Assembly: GCA_964465145.1 (NCBI GenBank)
Contig: CAYXJR010000001.1
Coordinates: forward strand, 62,001-126,000
Source of the DNA: JAUVKA01 sp964465145
Lineage (GTDB): Bacteria > Bacteroidota > Bacteroidia > Bacteroidales > UBA12481
Length of the DNA stretch: 64,000 nucleotides
Direction: 5' to 3'
The position numbers and the translations under genes were made by a program. The notes beneath the pieces are model-generated. The model was not told where the DNA came from. It did not search any database and saw only the letters and a program-made list of their open reading frames with translations. The first letter of the stretch is position 1. Every line of letters starts with the position of its first letter. This document shows positions 35,649 through 44,848 of this stretch, piece after piece.

Positions 35649-36077
35649 TTATTCTAATGACTTATCTGCATCCTTAAGACTATAAAGCTCTTCAAACTGA
35701 TCCATCGTCATCAACCTATTAGAATAGTTTACCTGAAGTGTATTACCGAATGAATCAAAATACTCTTGTATTTCTTCGATTGTTGCCTTATTGTATTTCA
35801 GCCTAACTAAAAGACCGCCTAGGTGATTAAGGTGAAACAGAAAAGTGGAAATCTCGCTTTTTAAAAACTTAATTTCTGTTGAGTCAACATTATTTACAAG
35901 TTTGGCAATATCAATCTCCAACACAACACCAAGCTTACACAGAGTAGTATACCTTATGCTTTCTGTTTGTAAAGACTTATGCAAACTGGGCCGAGGTACT
36001 TCCATCAAAGCAGCTAACTCTGTAAAAGTCATATCCTTGTTTCTAAGAACTTCTTTAACTCCTTCTAATAGTGCCAT
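35649..36077 (-). CDS. HTH (XRE-like) regulator
   Basis: The first 65 residues form a Cro/CI-like helix-turn-helix (MTFTELAALMEVPRPSLHKSL, YTTLCKLGVVLEIDIAKLV). The remaining 75 residues are helical with no known domain. At 142 aa it resembles small element-encoded repressors. It is divergent from the small HTH gene at 36235 with about 160 bp between them, the usual layout for a repressor and its counterpart. The intergenic DNA is AT-rich and could hold the operators, but I find no clear dyad. Confidence 0.65.
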   Translation of the reverse strand: MALLEGVKEVLRNKDMTFTELAALMEVPRPSLHKSLQTESIRYTTLCKLGVVLEIDIAKLVNNVDSTEIKFLKSEISTFLFHLNHLGGLLVRLKYNKATIEEIQEYFDSFGNTLQVNYSNRLMTMDQFEELYSLKDADKSLE

Positions 36078-36234
36078 TTAGATTTTTTTTAGCGAGTTAA
36101 TTAACCTGTGTTGATAAACGAAAAGCATTTATGTCATCTTATTATTGCTTAATGTAACTTTATGATTACATTTGTAGCCAACAACGGTGATCACAACAAT
36201 ACTGATTACAAATCTAACCAAAATGATTCTAATT

Positions 36235-36456
36235 ATGAAATCTATTATGACACTTATCCATTCAAAAGAAACGGCTGTTTTTAAATTCAAACCCAATGAG
36301 GACTTCTACAAAGAAGTAGGAATCAACCACAAAAGATGGGGTTTGATCTACTGGGGCGAAATCGAACCCGTTGTAAGTGAGTTACAGCGCATTGCAGATT
36401 ACTTTCAAATTGACATCACGGAACTTTTAAACCCAAAAAGAAAAAACAATGACTGA
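36235..36456 (+). CDS. Small HTH DNA-binding protein
   Basis: I place the start at 36235 (MKSIMTLIHSKETAVFKFKP) because the upstream extension to 36187 is low-complexity. The 73-aa product contains FYKEVGINHKRWGLIYWGEIEPVVSELQRIADYFQIDITELLN, an XRE-like fold in which the last helices match the common ELxRIADYFxVDxxxLL pattern. It is probably a regulator or excisionase-type protein of the island. Its stop overlaps the start of the next ORF by 8 bp. Confidence 0.6.
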   Translation: MKSIMTLIHSKETAVFKFKPNEDFYKEVGINHKRWGLIYWGEIEPVVSELQRIADYFQIDITELLNPKRKNND

Positions 36457-36616
36457 TTTAGGAGAATCTTTTAAAGTAGCAATTAAAGAAGCCATAAAGG
36501 AAGAGCTACAGAATTTCATGAAAGAGGCAATTGTTCCTGAAAAGCAAGGGCTTAAGTTGAAAGGGTCCGCCGCGATATCCGCCATCAAAGTAAACGCCAG
36601 ACAGTCAGTATCTTGA
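36449..36616 (+). pseudogene. Truncated 3'-most island gene
   Basis: A frame starting inside the stop of the previous gene (ATGACTGA overlap) reads MTDLGESFKVAIKEAIKEEL and is island-like up to about KGSA; the DNA then changes to the GC-richer style of the GH106 gene and the frame ends at 36616, overlapping the GH106 3' end by 32 bp. The pattern suggests a small helix-turn-helix or excisionase-type gene cut at the island junction near 36570-36585. Confidence 0.45.
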
Positions 36617-39600
36617 CCGGCCCCAGCAATCCTGATTCCCGGAGAGGTGAGTCTTTATCCCATAAACGCCAGGTGGTAAATGTAAAGCGGCCGGTGGGGC
36701 TTGGTTGTCCATCAAGCAGCCACTGAGGCCATTCCTTGAGAGTACCGTTAGCGTTTCTCTTGCTGTCCTCGGGAAGTTGTTCGTCACCTATCATTCGATT
36801 GATTAAAAGGTTTACAAGCTTGATCTCCAATTGATTCTCCCCAGCTTTAACCTCATCTGAAATGTCGATTCGATAAGGCGGTTTCCACAAAATTCCAAGA
36901 TCTTTACCGTTAAGCTTAACTTCTGCCATTATGCAAACCTTCCCGAGATCCAGCCATATAACAGGCTCGAGGTGTTGGTCGGCCAATTTGATTGGACTAA
37001 AATCAAAGGTTTTCCGATATATTGCATCTCCCGAATAGTACATTACTCCCCTATCCTCATGATCGCTCCATGATATCAAGCTATCCATAATGATTTTTTC
37101 AGGAGCACCCAATCCGGGGGTGAAAGATACCTCCCATGGCCCATTTATTACAGTGGGGTCTGGTAGGTCAGTAGCATCTATGGCGTTTGTTTTGCCGTCA
37201 GCTGAACCAATTTCATATATCCCTTTCAGATATATCTCCCTAAAGGCAAAGTCGAAAACTGGACCAGTTACAGCTTGCGGAAATTCTGGTTTTACTTTGG
37301 CCTCCGCCTCTATTTCCCTTGGTGAAAGCGCCAAAGGTAATTGCCGCAGACCAGTAAGCAGTCCCTGAAACGGGGAAAGCTGCCGGTCATGAAGGACACC
37401 CATACCACCATGAACAATCATATTGCTCTTTAAACCTTCTTTCACAAACTTACCATTAAGATAAAGGCTGGGCTTGCCATCCCTGTATACTAAGGCCACA
37501 TGGGTCCAATCAGAGATTGCTGCCTTATATACCAGAATCGCAGGAAAATAGCTGGCACTGTGCTCATAAACACATATACCGTTGCGTCCTGCACCAAAGC
37601 CGACACCAGCATCTTTATCAGTCCAGACCTCATGACCAGGGGCCGGATAAACAACATCATTGCGCTCAGTGGATAAGGCTGCAAGTCCTTCATTGCTTTC
37701 CCTAGGGAGCGTAATACTTATATCTGGTTTGATCCAGCCCAGCATGGTAAAACTGCTTGAGGCCTCACGTATATCAGTATGTTTTTCCGTGGATACAATT
37801 TCTGTAAGCTCCTGATCGTCTTTTTTTACTGAAATGATCTGTTTTGATTTGCCGATCCCCCTGTTGACAAAGACAATGAACACAGATCCAGATGGTTCAA
37901 AGCTTAGCGGGATCCTGGTAATCCCGTCTGATTCTTCAAAGACTGTTATAGCTTGAGTGATGCCTGTCATGGGATCCCATATTTCAGGATATTTATCATT
38001 GATACGAAACGAGCAAAGGGCTTCAGTGAACACCGGGTCGGGATTAGCAACAAAATATATTTCTTTGTCCTTGACTGTGCGGTGGATATATCTTATTGGC
38101 CTGCTTGATACAAAATCAGGTTGAATTTCCAGTTCGGCAAGCGCTTCAGACGGAGTTATACCTGACAGCACTCTTCCTTTACCGATTTCACGTTTTCGAA
38201 CAGGAGTATTACCCCAAAGGTATTCGACTAGTTTTTTAACGCTGGCATCTGATTCAGGATAACCCGTCAGGCCCGGAGCCCTTAGTGGGGGATTGCCCAG
38301 AATATTTGCCCCTTCTTCAACCAGGGTAGTGATTTTTTTCAGCATCCGAGGCGTCATTTCTTCTCCTTCGGGCAAAACAAGCAGCCTGTATTTCATTCCC
38401 GAGTGAAGTTTCAACATTCCATCCTCTGTTTTTACCTCCTTCAAAAAAGCTTGCGGGCTGATGCCATCATAATCATATCCACTCATTTTCAGGGGCTTGA
38501 ATCGCTGCATGGGCTCTTCCGACTGAAGGCTAAGGACATCAGCAACGAAGGTCCCCTGCCTTAGCATGTATTGGCAACGGGCCACATAATTGTGCCAGGC
38601 TTTGGAATCCTCCCACCATGTTTGGGTGCGCTCATAGTGCAGACCCCATGGACCCATTGTCATTCCAGGTCTGCGGTCTTCTTTCCATGGCTGCATGGCA
38701 TAGCGGTGAACTATAAAGCGGTTGATTCCATCACAAAATGCCCTGTCGCCCAGTGCTTTTATGCTTGCCGGATGGGCCAGCCAGCGCTCTTCACTTCCTG
38801 AGGTAAATGCTTCAGCGCCAACAATAGGCAGGCCGTTTACATGGGCTATGGAGGACATGGATTTTTGTGTCCAGTAGAACCCGCCGCCGCCGGGCCACCA
38901 GAATTCGCTGATTGGCTCTTCAATATTGTTCGCCACATCCATGTCATTGGCCGGCGTGGAATATGCCTCCATGGATAGCCTCAGTCCATCATTGTTGGCA
39001 AGGGTCCTCAGGTGTCCTATATAATTTTCAACCAGCAGGTCGGAAACTGTCTGCCGGACATCCCGGAGAAAACGTTCAGATATTTCCTCACTCTCCACTA
39101 TCCTGCCGGTAAGAACTGGCAGGTATGGCATCATATCATAGCCACGCAGCCTCTTGAACTCTTCCGGCATCCTTGGCGTCCAATTTTGTGAACCGATCTC
39201 CCAACTATCGACATGCGTTGCAGCAAATGTTTTTCCTGCCAGCTGACCAACATCCTTAACCAGCTTGCCTATCATGCCCCGGTAATTTGCCTCAATCCCT
39301 TCTTTGCTCAGTTTGTCGCATTCAGGCCCTGCCCCGGTGGCCGGTGCAGGATGGCTTTTTGCGCCAGTGAAGGTATGCCCGAAACGAATAAGGGTCCAGT
39401 TCCCCGAGTTGGGGAGGGCGGGGGCAGCCCAGCTGATTTTACCAACTGAGTCCATTTCCCTGGTCAGATCGACGATTTTCCCCTGTCCAATAATAAATTC
39501 ACCGGGAATTTCTCCTTCTGAAGCTACATTCAGGCTTCCGGTGTACATTCCGCCCCATGACATATTTTTTGCGCCCAGGTCCTTTATCCTGTATGCCATG

Positions 39601-40148
39601 TTGACCGTATCTTTTGGAGATGGAAAGGCCATGACAGCAATGTCGCGATAAAAGTCCCCATTAGCCTGCGGCTGTGCAAGTACGCCGTCAAATATACTTC
39701 CTCCTGCAACCTGGAGTTCGCTGGTAACCACAACTTGCATTGTTTTGTCGAGCGGAACCCAGGGACCCCCGCTTCCATTCCAGCCTGCATCATTATTCAT
39801 ATTCACTTCTATATTAAGCCGGGCAGCCTCTGAGACCATGAATTTGAACAGTTCCCGCCACTCATCGCTCATGAAAGCAACAGGTCCGACAGGCGCCCCC
39901 TGGTCAACCTCCATGATCAGGACCCCACCAATTCCAACCCTGCTCATTGCCTCCAGGTCCGCAGTAATACCTTCCTTTGAGATATTCCCATTCAGCCAGA
40001 ACCAATAAACCCAGATACGGGCTTCATCAGGAGGCGAAACAAAATTCTTCGCCAGATCATCACCGGCATCAGCATTACTTTTTAGATTGCACTGCATTAG
40101 GCTCACACCAAGCACTGAGCAAATCAGAATAATCAGCAGTTTTTTCAT
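36585..40148 (-). CDS. Glycoside hydrolase family 106-like protein with LamG insert
   Basis: This 1187-aa lipoprotein (lipobox VSLMQC) begins with the GH106 pattern FVSPPDEARIWVYWFWLNGN, GIGGVLIMEVDQG and NMNNDAGWNGSGGPWV. GH106 enzymes are alpha-L-rhamnosidases; several cut rhamnogalacturonan-type glycans. Residues about 800-960 form a concanavalin/LamG-like module (WTHVALVYRDGKPSLYLNGK), followed by a galactose-binding-like C-terminal domain (GDAIYRKTFDF, VWLDLGKVCIMAEVKLNGKDLG). Together with the GH78 gene it suggests rhamnose-rich substrates. Its 3' end abuts the mobile island; the last residues GLLGPVKIL are family-like, so little seems lost. Confidence 0.88.
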   Translation of the reverse strand: MKKLLIILICSVLGVSLMQCNLKSNADAGDDLAKNFVSPPDEARIWVYWFWLNGNISKEGITADLEAMSRVGIGGVLIMEVDQGAPVGPVAFMSDEWRELFKFMVSEAARLNIEVNMNNDAGWNGSGGPWVPLDKTMQVVVTSELQVAGGSIFDGVLAQPQANGDFYRDIAVMAFPSPKDTVNMAYRIKDLGAKNMSWGGMYTGSLNVASEGEIPGEFIIGQGKIVDLTREMDSVGKISWAAPALPNSGNWTLIRFGHTFTGAKSHPAPATGAGPECDKLSKEGIEANYRGMIGKLVKDVGQLAGKTFAATHVDSWEIGSQNWTPRMPEEFKRLRGYDMMPYLPVLTGRIVESEEISERFLRDVRQTVSDLLVENYIGHLRTLANNDGLRLSMEAYSTPANDMDVANNIEEPISEFWWPGGGGFYWTQKSMSSIAHVNGLPIVGAEAFTSGSEERWLAHPASIKALGDRAFCDGINRFIVHRYAMQPWKEDRRPGMTMGPWGLHYERTQTWWEDSKAWHNYVARCQYMLRQGTFVADVLSLQSEEPMQRFKPLKMSGYDYDGISPQAFLKEVKTEDGMLKLHSGMKYRLLVLPEGEEMTPRMLKKITTLVEEGANILGNPPLRAPGLTGYPESDASVKKLVEYLWGNTPVRKREIGKGRVLSGITPSEALAELEIQPDFVSSRPIRYIHRTVKDKEIYFVANPDPVFTEALCSFRINDKYPEIWDPMTGITQAITVFEESDGITRIPLSFEPSGSVFIVFVNRGIGKSKQIISVKKDDQELTEIVSTEKHTDIREASSSFTMLGWIKPDISITLPRESNEGLAALSTERNDVVYPAPGHEVWTDKDAGVGFGAGRNGICVYEHSASYFPAILVYKAAISDWTHVALVYRDGKPSLYLNGKFVKEGLKSNMIVHGGMGVLHDRQLSPFQGLLTGLRQLPLALSPREIEAEAKVKPEFPQAVTGPVFDFAFREIYLKGIYEIGSADGKTNAIDATDLPDPTVINGPWEVSFTPGLGAPEKIIMDSLISWSDHEDRGVMYYSGDAIYRKTFDFSPIKLADQHLEPVIWLDLGKVCIMAEVKLNGKDLGILWKPPYRIDISDEVKAGENQLEIKLVNLLINRMIGDEQLPEDSKRNANGTLKEWPQWLLDGQPSPTGRFTFTTWRLWDKDSPLRESGLLGPVKILTVWRLL

Positions 40149-40336
40149 TGGTCATTTTTTTTGGATTTTTACAGGTATTCAGCAGGCTATCGGCGCCATT
40201 GGAGAAAATCACCCTCAAATTCAAAGGTAACATATCCTCCTCTAATATTCTCTCCTAGATGTAAAAAGTAGCCACAATTATTCAACCAGAATACACACCT
40301 CTGGCATTTGCTGTTAAGGATTGATTGTTTCAGGAT

Positions 40337-41434
40337 TTACTTCCCGAAAAAGTCCTCCACAAATTTGTTTAGATCTTCGCCTCTAAGGTCTTTAGCAACT
40401 ATTTTCCCGCTATCATCTAACAGAAAAGTCCTTGGTATAGTAGTGATTCCATAGTCTTTGTTTGTTGTACCATCTTTATCCCAGGCCTGTAACCATGTAA
40501 GTTTGTCTTCCTCAATGGCATCCAGCCATTTTTCTTTATCGGCAACTTTGTCAATGGAAACGCTTACTATTTCGAGACCTTTATCTTTCCATTTACTGTA
40601 CAGTGAAATTAGATTCGGGTTTTCTGCACGGCAGGGCTTACACCATGAAGCCCAGAAATCGATAATTGTCAGTTTGCTTTTTATATCGGAGAGTGAAAGC
40701 ATTTCGCCCTGGTCAGTTGCAAGAGTAAAAACAGGTGCAACAACTCCAATACCTGTTCTTAATTCTGAGTTGTATCTCTTGACAACTCTCTGGTAAGCGC
40801 TCTTATCCGAGAATTCCTCATAGTTGTCTAAAATTATTTTCAATTCATCCGTGGTAAAACGGCTCATAAGCTTATTTACATAATTCAACCCTGCCATATT
40901 GCTATTGCTGGTTGCAAATTCCATTTGCTTACCACACCATATTTTCGAAATTTCCAGAATTTCATTTTGAATTTTATCTGCTTTTTCATTTTCCCCTTTA
41001 TTTCTTAGTTCCTTCACTTCATAACCCTTGGTTTTCATTTTCATTCTTAGGGGTTCAATTTCTTCATCGAGCGTAAAAAGGGCATCATTATTAGGTGTGC
41101 CGCTTATAAAGATCAACGAATCTTTCGTAGCTGTAATAATAATAGTTCCTTTTTCCAGTATCACATAATGGACCATATTTCTGTCAACGTCCGTAGCATA
41201 CAGCCACCCGATTTCACCATCATATTTGTCTTGCTCGTAAACAGCAACACCCTCATTGAAATAAACTGTATCATGGATGTATGGACCATCAATACGGATT
41301 AGAATTGTTGCCATTCCTGTATATGGCAGTACTCCATATTTCCTGATTATATTTTTACTTTGGTCAATCGAGCATCCCGCGATAATAAAAATCGCGGCAA
41401 AGAGCAATACGAATATGGTAATTTGATTCTTCAT
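40337..41434 (-). CDS. Thioredoxin-like (TlpA/ResA-type) lipoprotein with DUF4369-like N-terminus
   Basis: ATG at 41434 gives a lipoprotein signal (MKNQITIFVLLFAAIFIIAG, then C). The middle matches the DUF4369-type domain with its helical extension found in Bacteroidota disulfide proteins. The C-terminal 140 residues are a TlpA-like thioredoxin fold with the redox motif WASWCKPC and the cis-Pro segment TTIPRTFLLD. The 365-aa length is normal. It likely reduces or isomerises disulfides on the periplasmic side. It is separated by about 190 bp of featureless AT-rich DNA from GH106. Confidence 0.9.
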   Translation of the reverse strand: MKNQITIFVLLFAAIFIIAGCSIDQSKNIIRKYGVLPYTGMATILIRIDGPYIHDTVYFNEGVAVYEQDKYDGEIGWLYATDVDRNMVHYVILEKGTIIITATKDSLIFISGTPNNDALFTLDEEIEPLRMKMKTKGYEVKELRNKGENEKADKIQNEILEISKIWCGKQMEFATSNSNMAGLNYVNKLMSRFTTDELKIILDNYEEFSDKSAYQRVVKRYNSELRTGIGVVAPVFTLATDQGEMLSLSDIKSKLTIIDFWASWCKPCRAENPNLISLYSKWKDKGLEIVSVSIDKVADKEKWLDAIEEDKLTWLQAWDKDGTTNKDYGITTIPRTFLLDDSGKIVAKDLRGEDLNKFVEDFFGK

Positions 41435-41542
41435 ATAATTTCTGTTTTTAAGGTGCAAACAAAAAATTAACTATGCCTAAAATACAAATTTCATGATTGG
41501 GTCTAATGGAAAAATCCTCGTCACTAACTTGGAACCTGCAAT

Positions 41543-42271
41543 TTACATCTCTCTCACCAAGGCTCCTGCCAGTATCGTCATAGGCCGGATCTGAACCAGT
41601 CCCTCAGTATCCAAATGATCAATCACAAGTGATATTTCCGAGCAGCCGAGCACCAGAGCCCCGGCACCATTTTGCCTGAAAAAATCAACAGTCTCCTGAA
41701 GCCGTAGCAGGCATTCACTTTCAGGAGGATCAGGTTTAGCCTTGATTCCCCATACAGGATGATAAATTGATTGGTGTATCAGTTCTTCCTGCATGTCTAA
41801 ACCCGTATCAATTACCTGAAATCCAGCATCGATTAAGGGTTTTTCATGGAGCTTATTGAGGTAGCTGCCTGTCGTTCCTAATATCCCTATTTTCTCTCCA
41901 ATCCCAATGTTGGCCAGGACATATTTCACCATCTCCTCAATAGCGTGAACAAGCTTTATTTTACTATCTGATTCTTTTAGTATCTCCTTGATTTTATTGA
42001 AGATAGCGGGGGCATGGGCGGTATTGCAGGCTATCCCCGCAACAGTGCAACCAGCTTTCTCAAGACTAAGAATTTGCTTAGCGATTTCATCCCCTGGATT
42101 CTCTTCCACTTTTCCCAATAAAAACTCCGTCCGGTCGACAATCCGGCCCGGCTGGTTCATTAAAATCCAGGGAATATGGTCCTGGTCACGCCGAACATCC
42201 AACTGTTCGGTTATCAATCTGGCCAGGTTCAATCCGGCCGCCGGTCCTATTCCTCCGATGATTGCGATCAT
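41543..42271 (-). CDS. Aspartate/glutamate racemase family protein
   Basis: The 242-aa protein shows the family's two catalytic cysteine motifs, C82 in IACNTAHAP and C210 in LGCSEI, and the N-terminal IGGIGPAAG glycine loop. Members interconvert D and L forms of Asp/Glu or act as hydantoin racemases or decarboxylases. The length is normal. It lies 83 bp downstream of the P1-peptidase gene on the same strand, with palindromes between, so an amino-acid-stereochemistry pairing (D-aminopeptidase-like plus racemase) is possible. Confidence 0.88.
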   Translation of the reverse strand: MIAIIGGIGPAAGLNLARLITEQLDVRRDQDHIPWILMNQPGRIVDRTEFLLGKVEENPGDEIAKQILSLEKAGCTVAGIACNTAHAPAIFNKIKEILKESDSKIKLVHAIEEMVKYVLANIGIGEKIGILGTTGSYLNKLHEKPLIDAGFQVIDTGLDMQEELIHQSIYHPVWGIKAKPDPPESECLLRLQETVDFFRQNGAGALVLGCSEISLVIDHLDTEGLVQIRPMTILAGALVREM

Positions 42272-42288
42272 TTGTCTTATTTCTTTTT

Positions 42289-42354
42289 CTCCCTCCCTGG
42301 CTAGGGAGGGAGCCAGAGGGTGGGTACGTAAATGGACGGGGACGAGCCCCGTCC
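42289..42354. repeat. Two strong hairpins between racemase and P1 peptidase
   Basis: CTCCCTCCCT (42289-42298) pairs with AGGGAGGGAG (42303-42312). GGACGGGG (42334-42341) pairs with CCCCGTCC (42347-42354), directly adjoining the peptidase stop codon. The second belongs to the GTAGGGACRGG palindrome family (compare 5348 and 27108). Confidence 0.7.
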
Positions 42355-43482
42355 CTACGGGTTTTTACGATTAATTATCAATTTTGCGATTTCGTTTTTC
42401 GGCAACACCGGTACCTTATGCCCTTGGTATCCTTCAACCTCCGTTGCCATAAAAAGCGAATTCAAAATCGCCTCCTCTGTGGCTTCAATCACCCCCTGGA
42501 AAAGCTGACTCATGTTGTCGTTGCTGATCACCGGTGCCCCCGTTTTAAGATCCCTGGAACCATAATGCTCCCGCAATTCCGGAGCTGTGCTGAAAGCGAT
42601 CACGTAATCCCCACTTCCATTACTTGCGATCCCTCCGGTACGGGCAAGGCCTAGCATGGCTCTTTTTGCCAGGCGTTCAAGATTTCGGGAATCCAGCGGG
42701 GCATCCGTTGCCACCACAATCATGCATGAGCCGTCCTGCGGCGGTTCAGGGATATTATCCTTTCCCTTTTTTCTATAAAATTCGCCCACCGGATAGCCAT
42801 CGATCTTCAGATCTCCTCCAAAATTGGTCTGAACCAATACCCCAACAGTATATCCTTCAAGGCCTCCTGACATAATTCTTGAAGATGTCCCTATTCCACC
42901 TTTGAAACCAAAACAAACAGTACCGGTACCAGCCCCAATACATCCCTCTTCAACATTTTCTCCACTGGCTTTTTCAATTGCTTTAAAAAGATGTTCAGCT
43001 TCCACATACCGTGCCCTTATATTATTCAGATAGCCGTCATTAGTCTCTCCAACCACAGGATTTGCCGATCGAACATTTTCATTCCCTGGTAAATTCAAGA
43101 GATAATCCAGGACAGCATCTGCCACTTTCGGGACATTTAGCGTATTTGTCAATACCACGGGACTTTCAAGGTATCCCAATTCCTCCACCTGTGTGGTTCC
43201 CATCAGCTTGCCAAATCCATTGCCGACATAAACAGCAGCCGGCACTTTTTCCTGAAAAATATTCCCATCATGGGGCATAATTACAGTCACACCTGTGGCC
43301 ATTTCTCCGGCTGCCAATAGTGTTGTATGTCCCACTTTCACGCCAGGGACATCCGTTATGGAATTTAATGACCCGGTTTTCATAACCCCGGGCTCAATCC
43401 CAAATTCCCTCAATCTCTGGGCCTGAATGGAATTCAGTGAGGATAATATTATTAGAAACAGGAGGCTTAAGGTTTTTTTCAT
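42355..43482 (-). CDS. P1 family peptidase (DmpA / L-aminopeptidase D-Ala-esterase-like)
   Basis: After a Sec signal (MKKTLSLLFLIILSSLNSIQ) the protein has ITDVPGVKVGHTTL, GVTVIMPHDG, VYVGNGFGKLMGTTQVEELG, VGETNDGYLNNI and the autoprocessing GIGTSSRIM segment, where cleavage before Ser exposes an N-terminal nucleophile, as in Ochrobactrum DmpA. The 375-aa length fits. It would cleave N-terminal residues from small peptides, including some beta- or D-peptides, in the periplasm. Its start faces the PLP-enzyme gene at 43566. Confidence 0.92.
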   Translation of the reverse strand: MKKTLSLLFLIILSSLNSIQAQRLREFGIEPGVMKTGSLNSITDVPGVKVGHTTLLAAGEMATGVTVIMPHDGNIFQEKVPAAVYVGNGFGKLMGTTQVEELGYLESPVVLTNTLNVPKVADAVLDYLLNLPGNENVRSANPVVGETNDGYLNNIRARYVEAEHLFKAIEKASGENVEEGCIGAGTGTVCFGFKGGIGTSSRIMSGGLEGYTVGVLVQTNFGGDLKIDGYPVGEFYRKKGKDNIPEPPQDGSCMIVVATDAPLDSRNLERLAKRAMLGLARTGGIASNGSGDYVIAFSTAPELREHYGSRDLKTGAPVISNDNMSQLFQGVIEATEEAILNSLFMATEVEGYQGHKVPVLPKNEIAKLIINRKNP

Positions 43483-43565
43483 AATTTAGGAAATTGCTTT
43501 TTTATAATGAGCCAATTGATACCAATCTGCACCTGATATTTCGAAAACTATCAAATTTACATATT

Positions 43566-44759
43566 ATGCTGGACCTAAACTATATCCGAAGCCAATTCCC
43601 GGGACTTGAAACCGACTGGATACTTATGGACAATGCAGGAGGATCCCAGGTTGCCCGCCCTGTGGCATACCGTATACAGGATTTTCTATTACATACCAAT
43701 GCCCAGTTGGGTGCAACATATTACACATCCGACATAGCCACCAGGAGGGTAGCAGAAGCCCAGCGTATTATGGCAGAATACATAAATGCAGCAGACCCGG
43801 GGGAAATAGTAATGGGCTCATCCACTAGTATGCTGATCAGGATCCTCGCCATGAATATGGGCAGGTACCTTCCAAAAGGGAGCGAAATAATTGTCACAAA
43901 TTGCGATCATGAAGCCAATATCGGGGCCTGGAGAGAGCTGGAAAAGCTAGGTTTCATCATCAAAACCTGGAAAGTCAATCCTGAAAGCTGGGAACTGGAG
44001 TTGGATGAACTTAAAAAACTCCTTACAGAGAAAACCAAATTGGTTGCCTTCACCCATGCATCCAATATTCTTGGTCGGATAAATCCTGTCAAAGAAATCA
44101 CCAAACTGGTACATGAATACGGTGCCTGGGTCTGTGTAGATGCTGTGGCCTATGCACCTCACCGGCAAATTGATGTGCAGGATTGGGATGTTGATTTCTA
44201 TGTATTCTCTTTCTACAAAACATATGGCCCGCATTATGCCATGATGTATGGAAAGAAACAACATCTTCTGGAATTACCGGGCAACAACCACTATTTCATA
44301 GGTCAGGAAGAAACAGCATACAAATTCCAGCCCGGCCATGTTAATTTCGAACTGGCATGGGGTGTAACCGGAATTCCGGAATATTACAGGCAAGTTTTCA
44401 ATCACCACTTCGATCACGGGCAGGATAATATAATGGATAATTATTTGACATCCTGCTTCGAACTAATCGCTGCTCATGAGCAGACCCTTTCAACAGAGCT
44501 TTTATCCTTTCTTTATTTAAAAAAATCTGTCAGAATGATTGGTCCGGACACAGGGGAATCATCAGTAAGGGTCCCTACCATTTCCTTTGTTGTAGAAAAC
44601 CGCGATAGCGAATCAATTGTCCTGGAAACCGACAAGCATAACATAGGAATAAGGTTCGGGGATTTTTATGCTGCCCGGCTCATAGATGACCTCGGAATCA
44701 GAAAGCAAAACGGCGTTGTTAGGATATCCATGGTTCATTATAATACGATGAAGAGTTAA
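43566..44759 (+). CDS. Class V aminotransferase / cysteine-desulfurase-like PLP enzyme
   Basis: ATG at 43566 (MLDLNYIRSQFPGLETDWIL) matches the usual start of the cysteine-desulfurase-like subfamily; the longer frame to 43494 has no support. The 397-aa protein has MDNAGGSQVARPV, the TSMLIRILAM helix, VVAFTHASNILGRINPV-type strand, VCVDAVAYAPHRQID and the PLP lysine K218 in FYKTYGPHYAMMYG. No Fe-S assembly genes are adjacent, so a housekeeping SufS/IscS role is unlikely. It is followed by LysE and MFS exporters, which hints at amino-acid-related chemistry. Confidence 0.82.
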   Translation: MLDLNYIRSQFPGLETDWILMDNAGGSQVARPVAYRIQDFLLHTNAQLGATYYTSDIATRRVAEAQRIMAEYINAADPGEIVMGSSTSMLIRILAMNMGRYLPKGSEIIVTNCDHEANIGAWRELEKLGFIIKTWKVNPESWELELDELKKLLTEKTKLVAFTHASNILGRINPVKEITKLVHEYGAWVCVDAVAYAPHRQIDVQDWDVDFYVFSFYKTYGPHYAMMYGKKQHLLELPGNNHYFIGQEETAYKFQPGHVNFELAWGVTGIPEYYRQVFNHHFDHGQDNIMDNYLTSCFELIAAHEQTLSTELLSFLYLKKSVRMIGPDTGESSVRVPTISFVVENRDSESIVLETDKHNIGIRFGDFYAARLIDDLGIRKQNGVVRISMVHYNTMKS

Positions 44760-44801
44760 AGAAGGTAATTGAGGTTCTGGATGGGATTTTGTAAATCGGA
44801 G

Positions 44802-44836
44802 ACTCACTACTCACTACTCACTACTCACTACTCACA
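44802..44836. repeat. Heptamer array ACTCACT
   Basis: Four perfect ACTCACT units and a fifth ACTCACA end 13 bp before the LysE start codon, inside what would be its 5' untranslated region. Confidence 0.85.
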
Positions 44837-44848
44837 ATATTTACATCC

